Assembly: GCA_035626595.1 (NCBI GenBank)
Contig: DASPNJ010000109.1
Coordinates: 62,001 to 126,000 of the forward strand
Length of the DNA stretch: 64,000 nt
Origin: JAQGMV01 sp035626595
Lineage (GTDB): Bacteria; Pseudomonadota; Gammaproteobacteria; Burkholderiales; SG8-41
Reading direction: 5' to 3'
This document shows positions 39,198 to 47,181 of the stretch, one piece after another; position 1 is the stretch's first letter, and every line of letters begins with the position of its first letter. Made by a program: the position numbers and the translations under genes. The notes under the pieces were generated by a model. That model saw only the letters and a program-made list of their open reading frames with translations, was not told the DNA's origin and made no database searches.

Positions 39198-40841
39198 CTA
39201 CGCCGCGCCTCTGCGATGCGAGAACGCCGTCTCCGCGCTCGTGATGAATTCCAGCAGCGCCGCGCGTCCGTCCTCGTTCGCCTTGCGCGCGCGCACGATC
39301 GCGTTCCCCACTTCTGCTGGATCGTCCACGCGCTCGCTCCAGCCGCCGAGATCCTTCGCGATGTTCGCGTAGCTCCCGCCGAGATCGCGCGTCTTGTATT
39401 TCTCGTGGGAGTAGGCCATCGCGTGCGTCTCGATCGCCATCGTGGAGTTGTTGAGCACGATCGTCGTGATCGGGATGCCGGAGCGGGCGGCGGTCTCGAA
39501 ATCGAGCCCGGTCATGCCGAAGGCGGCGTCGCCCATGATGTTCACGCACATTCTGTCCGGCGCGGCGACCTTGGCGCCGATCGCGAGCCCGAGACCCGTG
39601 CCGAGCTGGTGCGACTTGCCCCAGCCCATGTAGCCGCGCGGCTTCTTCGCGACGTAGAACGGCAATAGCTGGTCGCGCGGACTGCCGGAGTCGTGCGTGA
39701 CGATCGCATCCTCCGACGGGATCACGCGCATGAACTCCGACATCACGAAATACGGGCAGATCGGCTTTTCCGTCGAGCGCAGCTTGGCTTCCCAGCGTCC
39801 CAGCCACTCGTTCTTCAGTTTCCTGATCGCGTCCCGGACGTCGCTCTTACGCTTCTTCCCGCCGAGCCTGTCTTTGACCGCCTCCGCCAACTGCTGCAGC
39901 ACGAGCTTCGCATCGCCCAATATCGGCAACGCGGTGTCGTTCGCCTTGTACAGATCGCGCGCGTCGTTCGTCGCATGAATGATGCGCTTGCCTTCCGGCA
40001 GCACCGGCGTCGTGATGTTGTGGCGCGTGAGCGACGTGCCGATCGCGAAGATCACGTCGGACTCGTGCAGGAAATGCCGTCCATGGCCCGTATAGACGAT
40101 GCCGCCCGAGCCGAGCGCGAGCGCATGGTCCTCGGGAAAGCCGCTCTTGCCGTCGGTGGTGGTCATCACCGGGACATCGAGCAGCTCCGCGAGCGCGACG
40201 AGCTCGTCGCTCGCCTGCGCGTAGAGCACGCCCTGCCCCGCGACGATCATCGGCGTGCGCGCATCGATCAGGAGTTTCGCCGCTTCGTCGATGTCGCGCG
40301 CGTCGGCGGCGGAGCGCGTGCGGCGCACCGGAGTGTAATCGACGTCGCCACCGAATTCGGCCGTCATGAGATCCACCGGCGTCTCGATCATCACCGGCCC
40401 CGACCGGCCGTTCTTCAGCGCGTTGAACGCGCGACGCAGCGCAGGAACGATGTGCTCGGGCAGCGACACCGGCTCGACCTGCTTCGTCACGGAGGAGTAC
40501 GTGCGCGTGGAATTGAAGAGCGGCCACATCTGCGCCGTGTCGCGCGGATGACCGAGCGGAAGCAGCAGCACCGGCGACGAATCGGAATAGGCGGAGGCGA
40601 TCCCCGCAAACGCGTTCTCGGCGCCCGGCCCGTACTGCATCGCGAACACCGCAGGCGGGTCGCCGTTCGTCACGCGCGCGCAGCCGTCGGCCATGTGAAC
40701 GCCGACCCGCTCCTGGCGGCAGATCACCGGGCGTATGCCGGCGGCCGCGGCCGATTCGATGATCGGCGTGGTGGGAAAGCAGAACATCGTGGAGATCCCT
40801 TCGCGCTTCAGGACCTCGGTGATTGCGTCCATGACTTTCAT
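39198..40841 (-). CDS. Thiamine diphosphate-dependent enzyme (acetolactate synthase-like)
   Basis: This 547-residue protein has the three-domain layout of the acetolactate synthase/benzoylformate decarboxylase family. The N-terminal PYR domain holds VICRQERVGVHMADG, with the catalytic glutamate at about residue 44. A central domain follows, and the C-terminal PP domain has the GD-x25-NN motif running from MGDAAFGMTGLDF to TIVLNNS. ATG 40841 follows AGGAGGG. The substrate (a 2-oxo acid) is unknown. It is divergent from the tctCBA operon and close to it, so the transported carboxylate may feed this enzyme. Confidence 0.85.
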   Translation of the reverse strand: MKVMDAITEVLKREGISTMFCFPTTPIIESAAAAGIRPVICRQERVGVHMADGCARVTNGDPPAVFAMQYGPGAENAFAGIASAYSDSSPVLLLPLGHPRDTAQMWPLFNSTRTYSSVTKQVEPVSLPEHIVPALRRAFNALKNGRSGPVMIETPVDLMTAEFGGDVDYTPVRRTRSAADARDIDEAAKLLIDARTPMIVAGQGVLYAQASDELVALAELLDVPVMTTTDGKSGFPEDHALALGSGGIVYTGHGRHFLHESDVIFAIGTSLTRHNITTPVLPEGKRIIHATNDARDLYKANDTALPILGDAKLVLQQLAEAVKDRLGGKKRKSDVRDAIRKLKNEWLGRWEAKLRSTEKPICPYFVMSEFMRVIPSEDAIVTHDSGSPRDQLLPFYVAKKPRGYMGWGKSHQLGTGLGLAIGAKVAAPDRMCVNIMGDAAFGMTGLDFETAARSGIPITTIVLNNSTMAIETHAMAYSHEKYKTRDLGGSYANIAKDLGGWSERVDDPAEVGNAIVRARKANEDGRAALLEFITSAETAFSHRRGAA

Positions 40842-40967
40842 GGTGACCCTCCTCTCTCCTGCCGGGATGATAGCGCCTGCTCGCTTGACTGCGGTCGAGA
40901 ACGAGGCAGATACTGCTACAAACGGCGAACCTGCCGTATCAAATTACAACTAGGAGGAGATTCAATC

Positions 40968-41954
40968 ATGCGTCATGCTGCGCGTCGTTTCGCATCCCTG
41001 GCGGCCGTATTGCTGGTGGCACCGCTGTCCACGGCGTTAGCCGCCCAGAGTGGCTGGAAGCCCGACAAACCCGTCGAGTTCGTCGTCCAGGCCGCGGCCG
41101 GCGGCGGCAGCGACATCTTCGCCCGCACCATGGCGAAAATCATGGCCGACGAAAAGATCGTCACGGTGCCGATCAACGTCGTCAACAAGCCGGGTGGCAG
41201 CGGTGCGGTCGCATACTCGTACCTGCGCCAGAAGAAAGGCGATCCGCACGTGATCGCGACCGCGACCGGTTCGTACATCACCACGCCGGTGCACGGGCAC
41301 TCGCCGGTCAGCTACAAGGATTTCACCAACGTGGCGGTGCTGTGCGTCGAGGACTATGTCGGCGTCGTACGTGCCGACTCGCCCTACAAATCGCTGAAGG
41401 ACCTGATCGCGGCGGCGAAGCAGAAGCCGAACTCGATTCGCTTCGGCGGCAGCAATCCCGGCTCTTCCGACAACATCATCGAGACACGCCTGGAAAAAGC
41501 AGCGAACGTCCAGCTCAACTACATTCCCTTCCAGAGCGGGGGCGAGGTCAACGCAGCGCTGCTCGGGGGCAACATCGACGTCGCGAGCCCGAATCCCAGC
41601 GAGGCCACGCAGTTGATGAAGGCGGGCCGGCTGCGGGCGCTCGCCATGTTTTCGCCGGAGCGGCTCGAGAAGTGGAAGGACATTCCGACCGCGAAGGAAC
41701 AGGGCTTCGACGTTACGCTCTCGCAGTTCCGGGCCGTGGTGGCAGCCGGCGGACTGACCAAGGAGCAGTCGCTGTTCTGGCAGGATGCGATGGAGAAGCT
41801 GTACAAGTCAGCCGGCTTCAAGAAATATCTGGACGACAATGGCTTGCGAGCGCTGCTCAAAACTGGCGGCGAGCTCGAAAAGTATTTCGCCGAGCAGACT
41901 GACTTCTACCGGGACATCTATACGGAGCTCGGCCTGCTGAAGAAGAAGAAATAG
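40968..41954 (+). CDS. tctC: Tripartite tricarboxylate transporter receptor, TctC family
   Basis: This 328-residue protein starts at ATG 40968 after AGGAGGAG. It has a signal peptide (FASLAAVLLVAPLSTALAA). The family motifs are WKPDKPVEFVVQAAAGGGSD and VVNKPGGSGAVAYSYL. It is more divergent than the other receptors in the window (AAAGGGSD instead of PFAPGG). It heads a complete operon, with tctB 28 bases downstream and tctA after it, so this is the cognate receptor of that permease. Citrate-like or other carboxylates are the family's ligands; the one here is not known. Confidence 0.88.
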   Translation: MRHAARRFASLAAVLLVAPLSTALAAQSGWKPDKPVEFVVQAAAGGGSDIFARTMAKIMADEKIVTVPINVVNKPGGSGAVAYSYLRQKKGDPHVIATATGSYITTPVHGHSPVSYKDFTNVAVLCVEDYVGVVRADSPYKSLKDLIAAAKQKPNSIRFGGSNPGSSDNIIETRLEKAANVQLNYIPFQSGGEVNAALLGGNIDVASPNPSEATQLMKAGRLRALAMFSPERLEKWKDIPTAKEQGFDVTLSQFRAVVAAGGLTKEQSLFWQDAMEKLYKSAGFKKYLDDNGLRALLKTGGELEKYFAEQTDFYRDIYTELGLLKKKK

Positions 41955-41982
41955 CCCTTAGCGCGGTCCGGAGCGAACCGTC

Positions 41983-42447
41983 ATGACTCGCGCGGACTTC
42001 ATCGGCGGGTTGGTGCTGTCGGCGTTCTTCGGTGCTGCGCTATGGGAAGGCTGGTCTTTCCAGTACGGCACCGAGTTCGCGCCGGGGCCGGGGTTCGCCC
42101 CCGTCTGGCTGAGCGCGATCGGCTTGTGCGTGTCGCTGCTGATCGCCGCGCACGGCCTGTTGGCGATGCGCAGCCCGGAGCGCAGCGCTGCGGCGCCTGA
42201 GCTGGAGAAGTGGGGGCTCGTGCGCGTGGTGCTGACCCTGCTCGGCCTGGGCGCGATGATCTTCCTGGTGGAGTCGCTCGGGCTGGCGCTCTCGATTCTG
42301 CTCTTCCTGCTGTATCTCACCCTGGTCGTGCAGCGACACGGCGCCGCCGTGGGCATCGCTTCCAGCGTGGGTACCGTCGTTTTCGTCTACGTCGTGTTCG
42401 TCTATTTCCTCGAGGTCCCGGTCCCGAAAGGCCCTCTGGGATTCTGA
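41983..42447 (+). CDS. tctB: Tripartite tricarboxylate transporter small permease, TctB family
   Basis: This 154-residue membrane protein has four predicted segments, at about residues 6-24, 41-60, 81-110 and 125-145 (VLTLLGLGAMIFLVESLGLA; GTVVFVYVVFVYFL). The length and position between tctC and tctA fit TctB, the small subunit that partners TctA in the inner membrane. Sequence conservation in this family is low, so context carries much of the call. ATG 41983 is 28 bases after the receptor gene; tctA begins 7 bases after its stop. Confidence 0.86.
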   Translation: MTRADFIGGLVLSAFFGAALWEGWSFQYGTEFAPGPGFAPVWLSAIGLCVSLLIAAHGLLAMRSPERSAAAPELEKWGLVRVVLTLLGLGAMIFLVESLGLALSILLFLLYLTLVVQRHGAAVGIASSVGTVVFVYVVFVYFLEVPVPKGPLGF

Positions 42448-42454
42448 ATCCAAA

Positions 42455-43975
42455 ATGAACGTAGACCACCTGTTGCTGGGCTTCTCGCTCGCCACTACCC
42501 CGGTCAATCTGTTGTTCGCTTTCCTCGGAGTTTTGCTCGGCACCATCATCGGTGCGCTACCGGGGATCGGCCCATCCGCCGGCGTCGCGGTGCTGCTGCC
42601 GGTGACATTCGGCATGTCGCCGGTCACCGCCATGATCATGCTCGCCGGGATCTATTACGGCGCAATGTACGGCGGCACGATCACCTCGGTGCTGATCAAC
42701 ACGCCGGGCGAGTCGGCATCGGTCATGACCACGCTGGACGGTTACCAGATGGCGCTCAAGGGTCGTGCCGGGGCTGCGCTCGGTATGGCCGCGCTCGGCT
42801 CGTTCATCGCGGGCACCATCAGTGTCGTGCTGCTGATGATCGCCGCGCCGCCACTGGCCGAGTGGGCCGTCACTTTCGGACCGCCCGAATATTTCGCCCT
42901 GATGGTGCTAGGCCTTACGACCCTGGCGAGCCTCACGGGAGGCTCCATGCTGAAAGGCCTCGCAATGGCGGTGGCCGGGCTGCTGCTCGGAACCATCGGC
43001 ATCGACCTCATGATGGGCGAGCCGCGCTACACCTTCGGCATGGTCGAGCTGTACGACCGGCTCGACTTCCTTCCCGTCGCCGTCGGCCTCTTCGCGATCG
43101 GAGAGATCGTGTACAACATCTACCGGCCGGTGCGGGTCGACCCGATCAAAGCCACGCTGAGCGGGCTGTTGCCCACGCGGCAGGATTGGCGCGACTCGGC
43201 CGGCGCCATCGGCCGCGGCACCGCGATCGGCTTTTTCGTCGGCGTTCTCCCGGGAGCGGGTGCGACCCTCTCGTCGTTCCTGGCCTATGCCACCGAGCGG
43301 CGCGTGTCCCGGCACCCCGAGAAGTTCGGCACGGGCGTCATCGAAGGCGTGGCGGCGCCGGAGTCGGCCAATAACGCGGCGTCCACGGGCGCGCTGGTGC
43401 CGCTGATGGCGCTCGGCATTCCCGGCTCGGGAACCACGGCGGTCATGCTCGGCGCATTGACGCTTTATGGGTTACAGCCGGGCCCGCTGCTCATGAGCAC
43501 GAATCCGGAGGTGTTCTGGGGACTCGTCGCAAGCATGTACGTGGGCAACGTCATGCTGCTCGTCCTGAACCTGCCGCTCGCGCCGGTCTTCGCGAGCATC
43601 CTGCGTATCCCCTATAGCGTGCTCGTGCCGATCATCATCGGCATTGCGCTGTTCGGCGTGTACAGCGTCGAAAACAGCATTTTCAACGTCGCCGTTGCGA
43701 TCCTGTTCGGGGGCATCGGCTTTTTCATGCGCGTCTACGGCTATCCGCCGGCCCCGCTCGTGCTGGCGCTGGTGCTCGGGCCGATGCTGGAGAAAGCACT
43801 GCGGCAGTCGATGCAGATGTCGCTCGGCAGTGTGGACATCTTCTTCAACCGGCCGGTGAGCGCCGGCATCCTGGCGTTCGCCCTGCTGGCGCTCGTCTAT
43901 CCGCTGATCTCCGGAATGATCGCGCGGCGCCGCAGTCGGGCAGTCGCGGATTACGCGCAGACGCCGGCCAAATAA
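42455..43975 (+). CDS. tctA: Tripartite tricarboxylate transporter large permease, TctA family
   Basis: This 506-residue protein has about 12 membrane segments and the highly conserved N-terminal block LPGIGPSAGVAVLLPVTFGM, followed by AGIYYGAMYGGTITSVLINTPGESASV, given as YGAMYGGTITSVLINTPG, at about residues 67-90. GVLPGAGATLSSFLAYATE near 267 and APESANNAASTGALVPL near 302 are also family signatures. It is the transport channel of the tctCBA system, driven by an ion gradient. It ends the operon; a short hairpin follows. Confidence 0.94.
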   Translation: MNVDHLLLGFSLATTPVNLLFAFLGVLLGTIIGALPGIGPSAGVAVLLPVTFGMSPVTAMIMLAGIYYGAMYGGTITSVLINTPGESASVMTTLDGYQMALKGRAGAALGMAALGSFIAGTISVVLLMIAAPPLAEWAVTFGPPEYFALMVLGLTTLASLTGGSMLKGLAMAVAGLLLGTIGIDLMMGEPRYTFGMVELYDRLDFLPVAVGLFAIGEIVYNIYRPVRVDPIKATLSGLLPTRQDWRDSAGAIGRGTAIGFFVGVLPGAGATLSSFLAYATERRVSRHPEKFGTGVIEGVAAPESANNAASTGALVPLMALGIPGSGTTAVMLGALTLYGLQPGPLLMSTNPEVFWGLVASMYVGNVMLLVLNLPLAPVFASILRIPYSVLVPIIIGIALFGVYSVENSIFNVAVAILFGGIGFFMRVYGYPPAPLVLALVLGPMLEKALRQSMQMSLGSVDIFFNRPVSAGILAFALLALVYPLISGMIARRRSRAVADYAQTPAK

Positions 43976-43988
43976 GCCATCAACGAGA

Positions 43989-44005
43989 TGCGGCATCGCG
44001 CCGCA
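43989..44005 (+). terminator. Short hairpin after tctA
   Basis: TGCGGC, ATCGC, GCCGCA makes a 6-bp stem 14 bases after the tctA stop. No T-run follows, so it is only a weak terminator candidate. Confidence 0.28.
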
Positions 44006-44095
44006 CGAGAGCTCTGATCCACCGGGAGGGACACCACCGAAATGCGATGACACCGTGAACCCAGCGCCGTAAGGCGCACACCGGAGGAGATGAAG

Positions 44096-45064
44096 ATGAA
44101 AGCTGGCTATGGGCAGTGGCTGGTAGGTCTCATCTGCGGTCTGGCATGGCTTGCGCCGGCGGAGGCGCAATATCCCACCCGTCCGATTCGCTTCATCATT
44201 CCATTTCCGCCCGGCGGCGGCACCGACACGATGGCGCGCGCGATGGCCGACCGCTTCAGCGAAGCGCTGGGTCAGCAGATCGTGGTCGACAACCGCGGCG
44301 GCGGCGGCGCCAACATCGGCGCGGAGCTCGCGGCGAAATCGCTGGCCGACGGCTACACGTGGTTCATGATGACCGTCACGCACACGGTCAACGCCACGCT
44401 CTATCGCAAGCTCGGCTATACCCTCGTGAAGGACTTCGCGCCGGTGTCGCACCTCGGCAGCACCGCGTACGTGGTCGTGGTGCATCCTTCGATACCGGCG
44501 AAATCGATCAAGGAGCTGATCGCACTGGCGAAGACGCAGCCGGGGGAGATCCGCCATTCGTCGTCCGGCACCGGCAGTGGTCCGCATCTCGCCGGCGAGC
44601 TCTTCAAGAGCATGACCGGCACCAGCATGCTGCACGTGCCCTACCGGGGCGGCGGACCGTCGGTCCTCGCGCTGGTCTCCGGCGAATCCAAGCTCGGCTT
44701 CACGACGACGCCGTCGTGCATCGGTCAGCTCAAGGCGGGGCGGCTTCGCGGGCTCGCGGTCAGCACCGCGCAGCGCTCGCCTTTCCTGCCGGACCTGCCG
44801 ACGGTGGCGGAGTCCGGCGTTGCGGGCTACGACACCAGCGCGTGGTACGGGCTCATGGTGCCGACGGGCACGCCGAAGGACGTCATCACACGGCTCAATG
44901 CCGAAAGCGCCAAGGTCCTGGCGTTGCCGGACGTGAAGGCGCGGCTGGACGTGACCGGCATGGTGGTCCAGACCAGCACCCCTGAAGAGCTCGGACGGAA
45001 GATGCATGCCGAGGTCGCGAAGTGGGCAAAAGTCGTAAAAGCGCTCAACCTGAGTGCCGATTGA
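44096..45064 (+). CDS. Bug/TctC family periplasmic substrate-binding protein
   Basis: This 322-residue protein starts at ATG 44096, placed 6 bases after GGAGGAG; the ATG at 44090 would touch that site. The signal peptide is about residues 1-26 (WLVGLICGLAWLAPAEAQ). Family motifs are YPTRPIRFIIPFPPGGGTD, VDNRGGGGANIGAELAAKS, LADGYTWFMM and LPTVAESGVAGY. It is a classic Bug receptor lying after the tctCBA operon. It could be an alternative receptor for that permease, or an orphan. The gene converges with the TauD-like gene at 45106. Confidence 0.9.
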   Translation: MKAGYGQWLVGLICGLAWLAPAEAQYPTRPIRFIIPFPPGGGTDTMARAMADRFSEALGQQIVVDNRGGGGANIGAELAAKSLADGYTWFMMTVTHTVNATLYRKLGYTLVKDFAPVSHLGSTAYVVVVHPSIPAKSIKELIALAKTQPGEIRHSSSGTGSGPHLAGELFKSMTGTSMLHVPYRGGGPSVLALVSGESKLGFTTTPSCIGQLKAGRLRGLAVSTAQRSPFLPDLPTVAESGVAGYDTSAWYGLMVPTGTPKDVITRLNAESAKVLALPDVKARLDVTGMVVQTSTPEELGRKMHAEVAKWAKVVKALNLSAD

Positions 45065-45105
45065 GCGAACCCGGTGGGCGGCCGCGCCGAGCGCGGCGCC
45101 CGTCA

Positions 45106-45936
45106 TCACGCGGCGGCGGTTTCCTTGATCGAAACGCGCCAGTGGATGCGGTCTTCCTCCGGCGGATAGTCCCCGGCCGCCTTGTGATAGGCGCAGCGGT
45201 TGTCCCAGATCACGATGTCGCCTTTGCGCCACGTGTGCCGGTACTGGCACGGAGGATTCGTCATGTACGCGCACATGTCTTCGACGAGCGCGTCGCTCTC
45301 CTCGTCGTCGTAGCCCTCGATCGCGAGGATCTTGCCCGGATCGAAATAGAGCAACGTGCGGCCCGTCTCCGGGTGTGTGCGCACGAGCGGGTGACGAACC
45401 GGCGGCACGGCGCGATCTTCGGGCTCGAGCAGTGCGTTGCGCTGCTTGCGACCGCCGTACTTGAAAAGACCGTAGCGGCCGATGACACGGTCTTTGAGAC
45501 GCTGCGGGAGCTCCTCCCACGCCGCATACCCGCTCGAGAAAAACGTGTCGCCGCCGCGGCTCGGAACGGCGAGCGCGTAAAGCTGCGTCGCCTTGTACGG
45601 CTCTTCTTCGTAGGAGCCGTCGGTGTGGAAACCCTCCGCCCCGCGCCGGTAGATGTTGTTGTCGAGCGTGCCGTCGGGCCGGAACTTGTTGACGCCGAGC
45701 ATCGTGATCTCGGGATACTCGGCGTGGCGCGTGCTCTTGGTGGGATGCGGGAGAACGCGTCCGAAGCGGCGGCTGTACGCGAGGAACGCCGGAATGTCGA
45801 GCGCCTGGTCGCGCACGCAGACCACGTTGAAGTCGAGCCACGCGCGATAGATTTTGCTGAACATCGCGTCGTCGATGGCCTTCACGTCTACGTCGACCAC
45901 CTCGGCGCCGATCGGACCTGCGGTTCGGACTTGCAT
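45106..45936 (-). CDS. TauD/TfdA family Fe(II)/2-oxoglutarate-dependent dioxygenase
   Basis: This 276-residue protein starts at ATG 45936 after GAGGAGGA. It carries the HTD iron-binding motif (GFHTDGSYEEEP) near residue 95. The distal histidine and 2-oxoglutarate-binding arginine are in WDNRCAYHKAAGDYPPEEDR near residues 243-262. It is clearly of the same family as the protein at 11704-12549 but not a recent duplicate. The hydroxylated substrate is unknown. It stands alone on the minus strand, convergent with the Bug gene. Confidence 0.9.
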   Translation of the reverse strand: MQVRTAGPIGAEVVDVDVKAIDDAMFSKIYRAWLDFNVVCVRDQALDIPAFLAYSRRFGRVLPHPTKSTRHAEYPEITMLGVNKFRPDGTLDNNIYRRGAEGFHTDGSYEEEPYKATQLYALAVPSRGGDTFFSSGYAAWEELPQRLKDRVIGRYGLFKYGGRKQRNALLEPEDRAVPPVRHPLVRTHPETGRTLLYFDPGKILAIEGYDDEESDALVEDMCAYMTNPPCQYRHTWRKGDIVIWDNRCAYHKAAGDYPPEEDRIHWRVSIKETAAA

Positions 45937-46043
45937 GACGAGTCCTCCTCGAGCAGCGCCTATCATAGCCCGCCGACGCAGCGGCCCGGGTGCGGCGTAC
46001 CAGTGCCGTAAGTCAGAAATTCGTCACCGTCCAGGGGCAAATA

Positions 46044-46078
46044 CGCTGGATTCCGGCCTGGGCCGGAATGACGAATAT
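46044..46078. repeat. Family C palindromic repeat
   Basis: CTGGATTCCGGCCTGGGCCGGAATGACGA is a near-perfect inverted repeat of this family. It lies in the 164-base gap between the TauD-like gene start and the small gene at 46101; no other signal is seen in the gap. Confidence 0.6.
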
Positions 46079-46100
46079 TGTGCGAATCCACAAGCAGGAC

Positions 46101-46301
46101 TTACGAAATGACCAGCAGGATCTCGCCGGTTTCGACCACTTCGAATTCGGTGTCGCTGATCCGACGCACCGGCGAACGGTTCGGCAGCTCGTAGCGCGGC
46201 GGCGCACTCTCCGACTCGCCGGCGCGAGGCGAAGCCGTGAGGATGACGTACAGCCGACCGCCGCTGTCCCGCGCCCTGATGATCCTGCCCGCACCCGCCA
46301 T
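46101..46301 (-). CDS. Small hypothetical protein, 66 residues
   Basis: ATG 46301 lies 18 bases after the stop of the glyoxalase II-like gene on the same strand, and its frame is the same as that gene's. The protein begins MAGAGRIIRARDSGGRLYVI and ends EFEVVETGEILLVIS, giving a small beta-rich fold by pattern. It has no signal or motif. Its position suggests co-transcription with the hydrolase gene. Confidence 0.5.
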   Translation of the reverse strand: MAGAGRIIRARDSGGRLYVILTASPRAGESESAPPRYELPNRSPVRRISDTEFEVVETGEILLVIS

Positions 46302-46319
46302 CAGTACGACGGCCTCATG

Positions 46320-47111
46320 TCACCAGGAATTGCGGAGCTCCCTCAGCTTCAGGAACACGGTGCGCTGATCCGGCTTTTCCGGCAGATCCGGAAAGGCCTC
46401 TCGCAATTTGGCGATCACGGTCGGGCTGCTCAATCGGAAAAATGTGTTGATCTCGCGCTCGACGGCGAGCGTCGAGACGTAGGCGTTGTTGGGATCCTGC
46501 CCATCCAGCCGCGCGAGCATCTCCCGTGCCCGTTGATTGTCGGGCTCGCGGTCGAGCGTGAAGCGCAGGTTGTTCTCGATGTAATCGTGTCCCGGATAGA
46601 TGGACGTACTGTCGGGCAGTTTCGAAAGCTGCTCCGAAAACGTCTTGTAGAGCTCGGACGGATGCCCGCCGTTGTGACAATTCCCCGCGCCCGCGTTGAA
46701 CAAGGTGTCGCCGCAGAAAAGCGACGGCTGATCGCTGTGCGACAGCAGGCACACGTGGCTCATCGTGTGGCCGGGCGTATCGAGCGCTTCGAGCTCGACC
46801 GTCTTGCCGACCCTGATCACGTCGCCCGCGCTTAACCCCCGCGCCATGTCCGCAATCTTGTCCTTCGCGTTCTTGTGCGCGAGGATCTTCGCACCCGTCT
46901 TCTGCTTGAGCGGCGCGTTGCCGCCGGTATGGTCGCGGTGCTCGTGCGTGTTGAGGATCTGCGTGATCGTCCAGCCCGCATCTTTCGCAGCGCGCAAACA
47001 TTTCTCGTAATCCAGCGGATCGACGGCGAGCGCCTCACCGGTTTGCGGGCACGCGATCAGATAGTTGAAATTGCGATAGTTGTTGGCAGTCCAGATCTGT
47101 TTGACGATCAC
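46320..47111 (-). CDS. Hydroxyacylglutathione hydrolase-like (glyoxalase II) protein
   Basis: This 263-residue metallo-beta-lactamase fold protein has the zinc motif LNTHEHRDHTGGN near residue 55, LDTPGHTMSHVCL near 113, CGDTLFNAG near 135 and YPGHDYIENNL near 174. The spacing and the last motif match glyoxalase II, which hydrolyses S-lactoylglutathione to lactate and glutathione in the cytoplasm. The C-terminal part (RDSPTVIAKLRE-like helical region) fits the substrate-binding helices. Its start is about 70 bases after the CoA-transferase gene's end. Confidence 0.83.
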   Translation of the reverse strand: MIVKQIWTANNYRNFNYLIACPQTGEALAVDPLDYEKCLRAAKDAGWTITQILNTHEHRDHTGGNAPLKQKTGAKILAHKNAKDKIADMARGLSAGDVIRVGKTVELEALDTPGHTMSHVCLLSHSDQPSLFCGDTLFNAGAGNCHNGGHPSELYKTFSEQLSKLPDSTSIYPGHDYIENNLRFTLDREPDNQRAREMLARLDGQDPNNAYVSTLAVEREINTFFRLSSPTVIAKLREAFPDLPEKPDQRTVFLKLRELRNSW

Positions 47112-47181
47112 GGGAGTGTCCTCTGTCTGTGGGCCAATGATAGCCGCTCGCGCATGACGCGCTCACCTGCAAGGAGCGCGC

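Noticed and set aside
39693..40960. Plus-strand frame opposite the ThDP enzyme that reads through into tctC
   Set aside because: The part before 40968 is antisense to a well-supported gene. The real gene starts at the signal peptide after AGGAGGAG.
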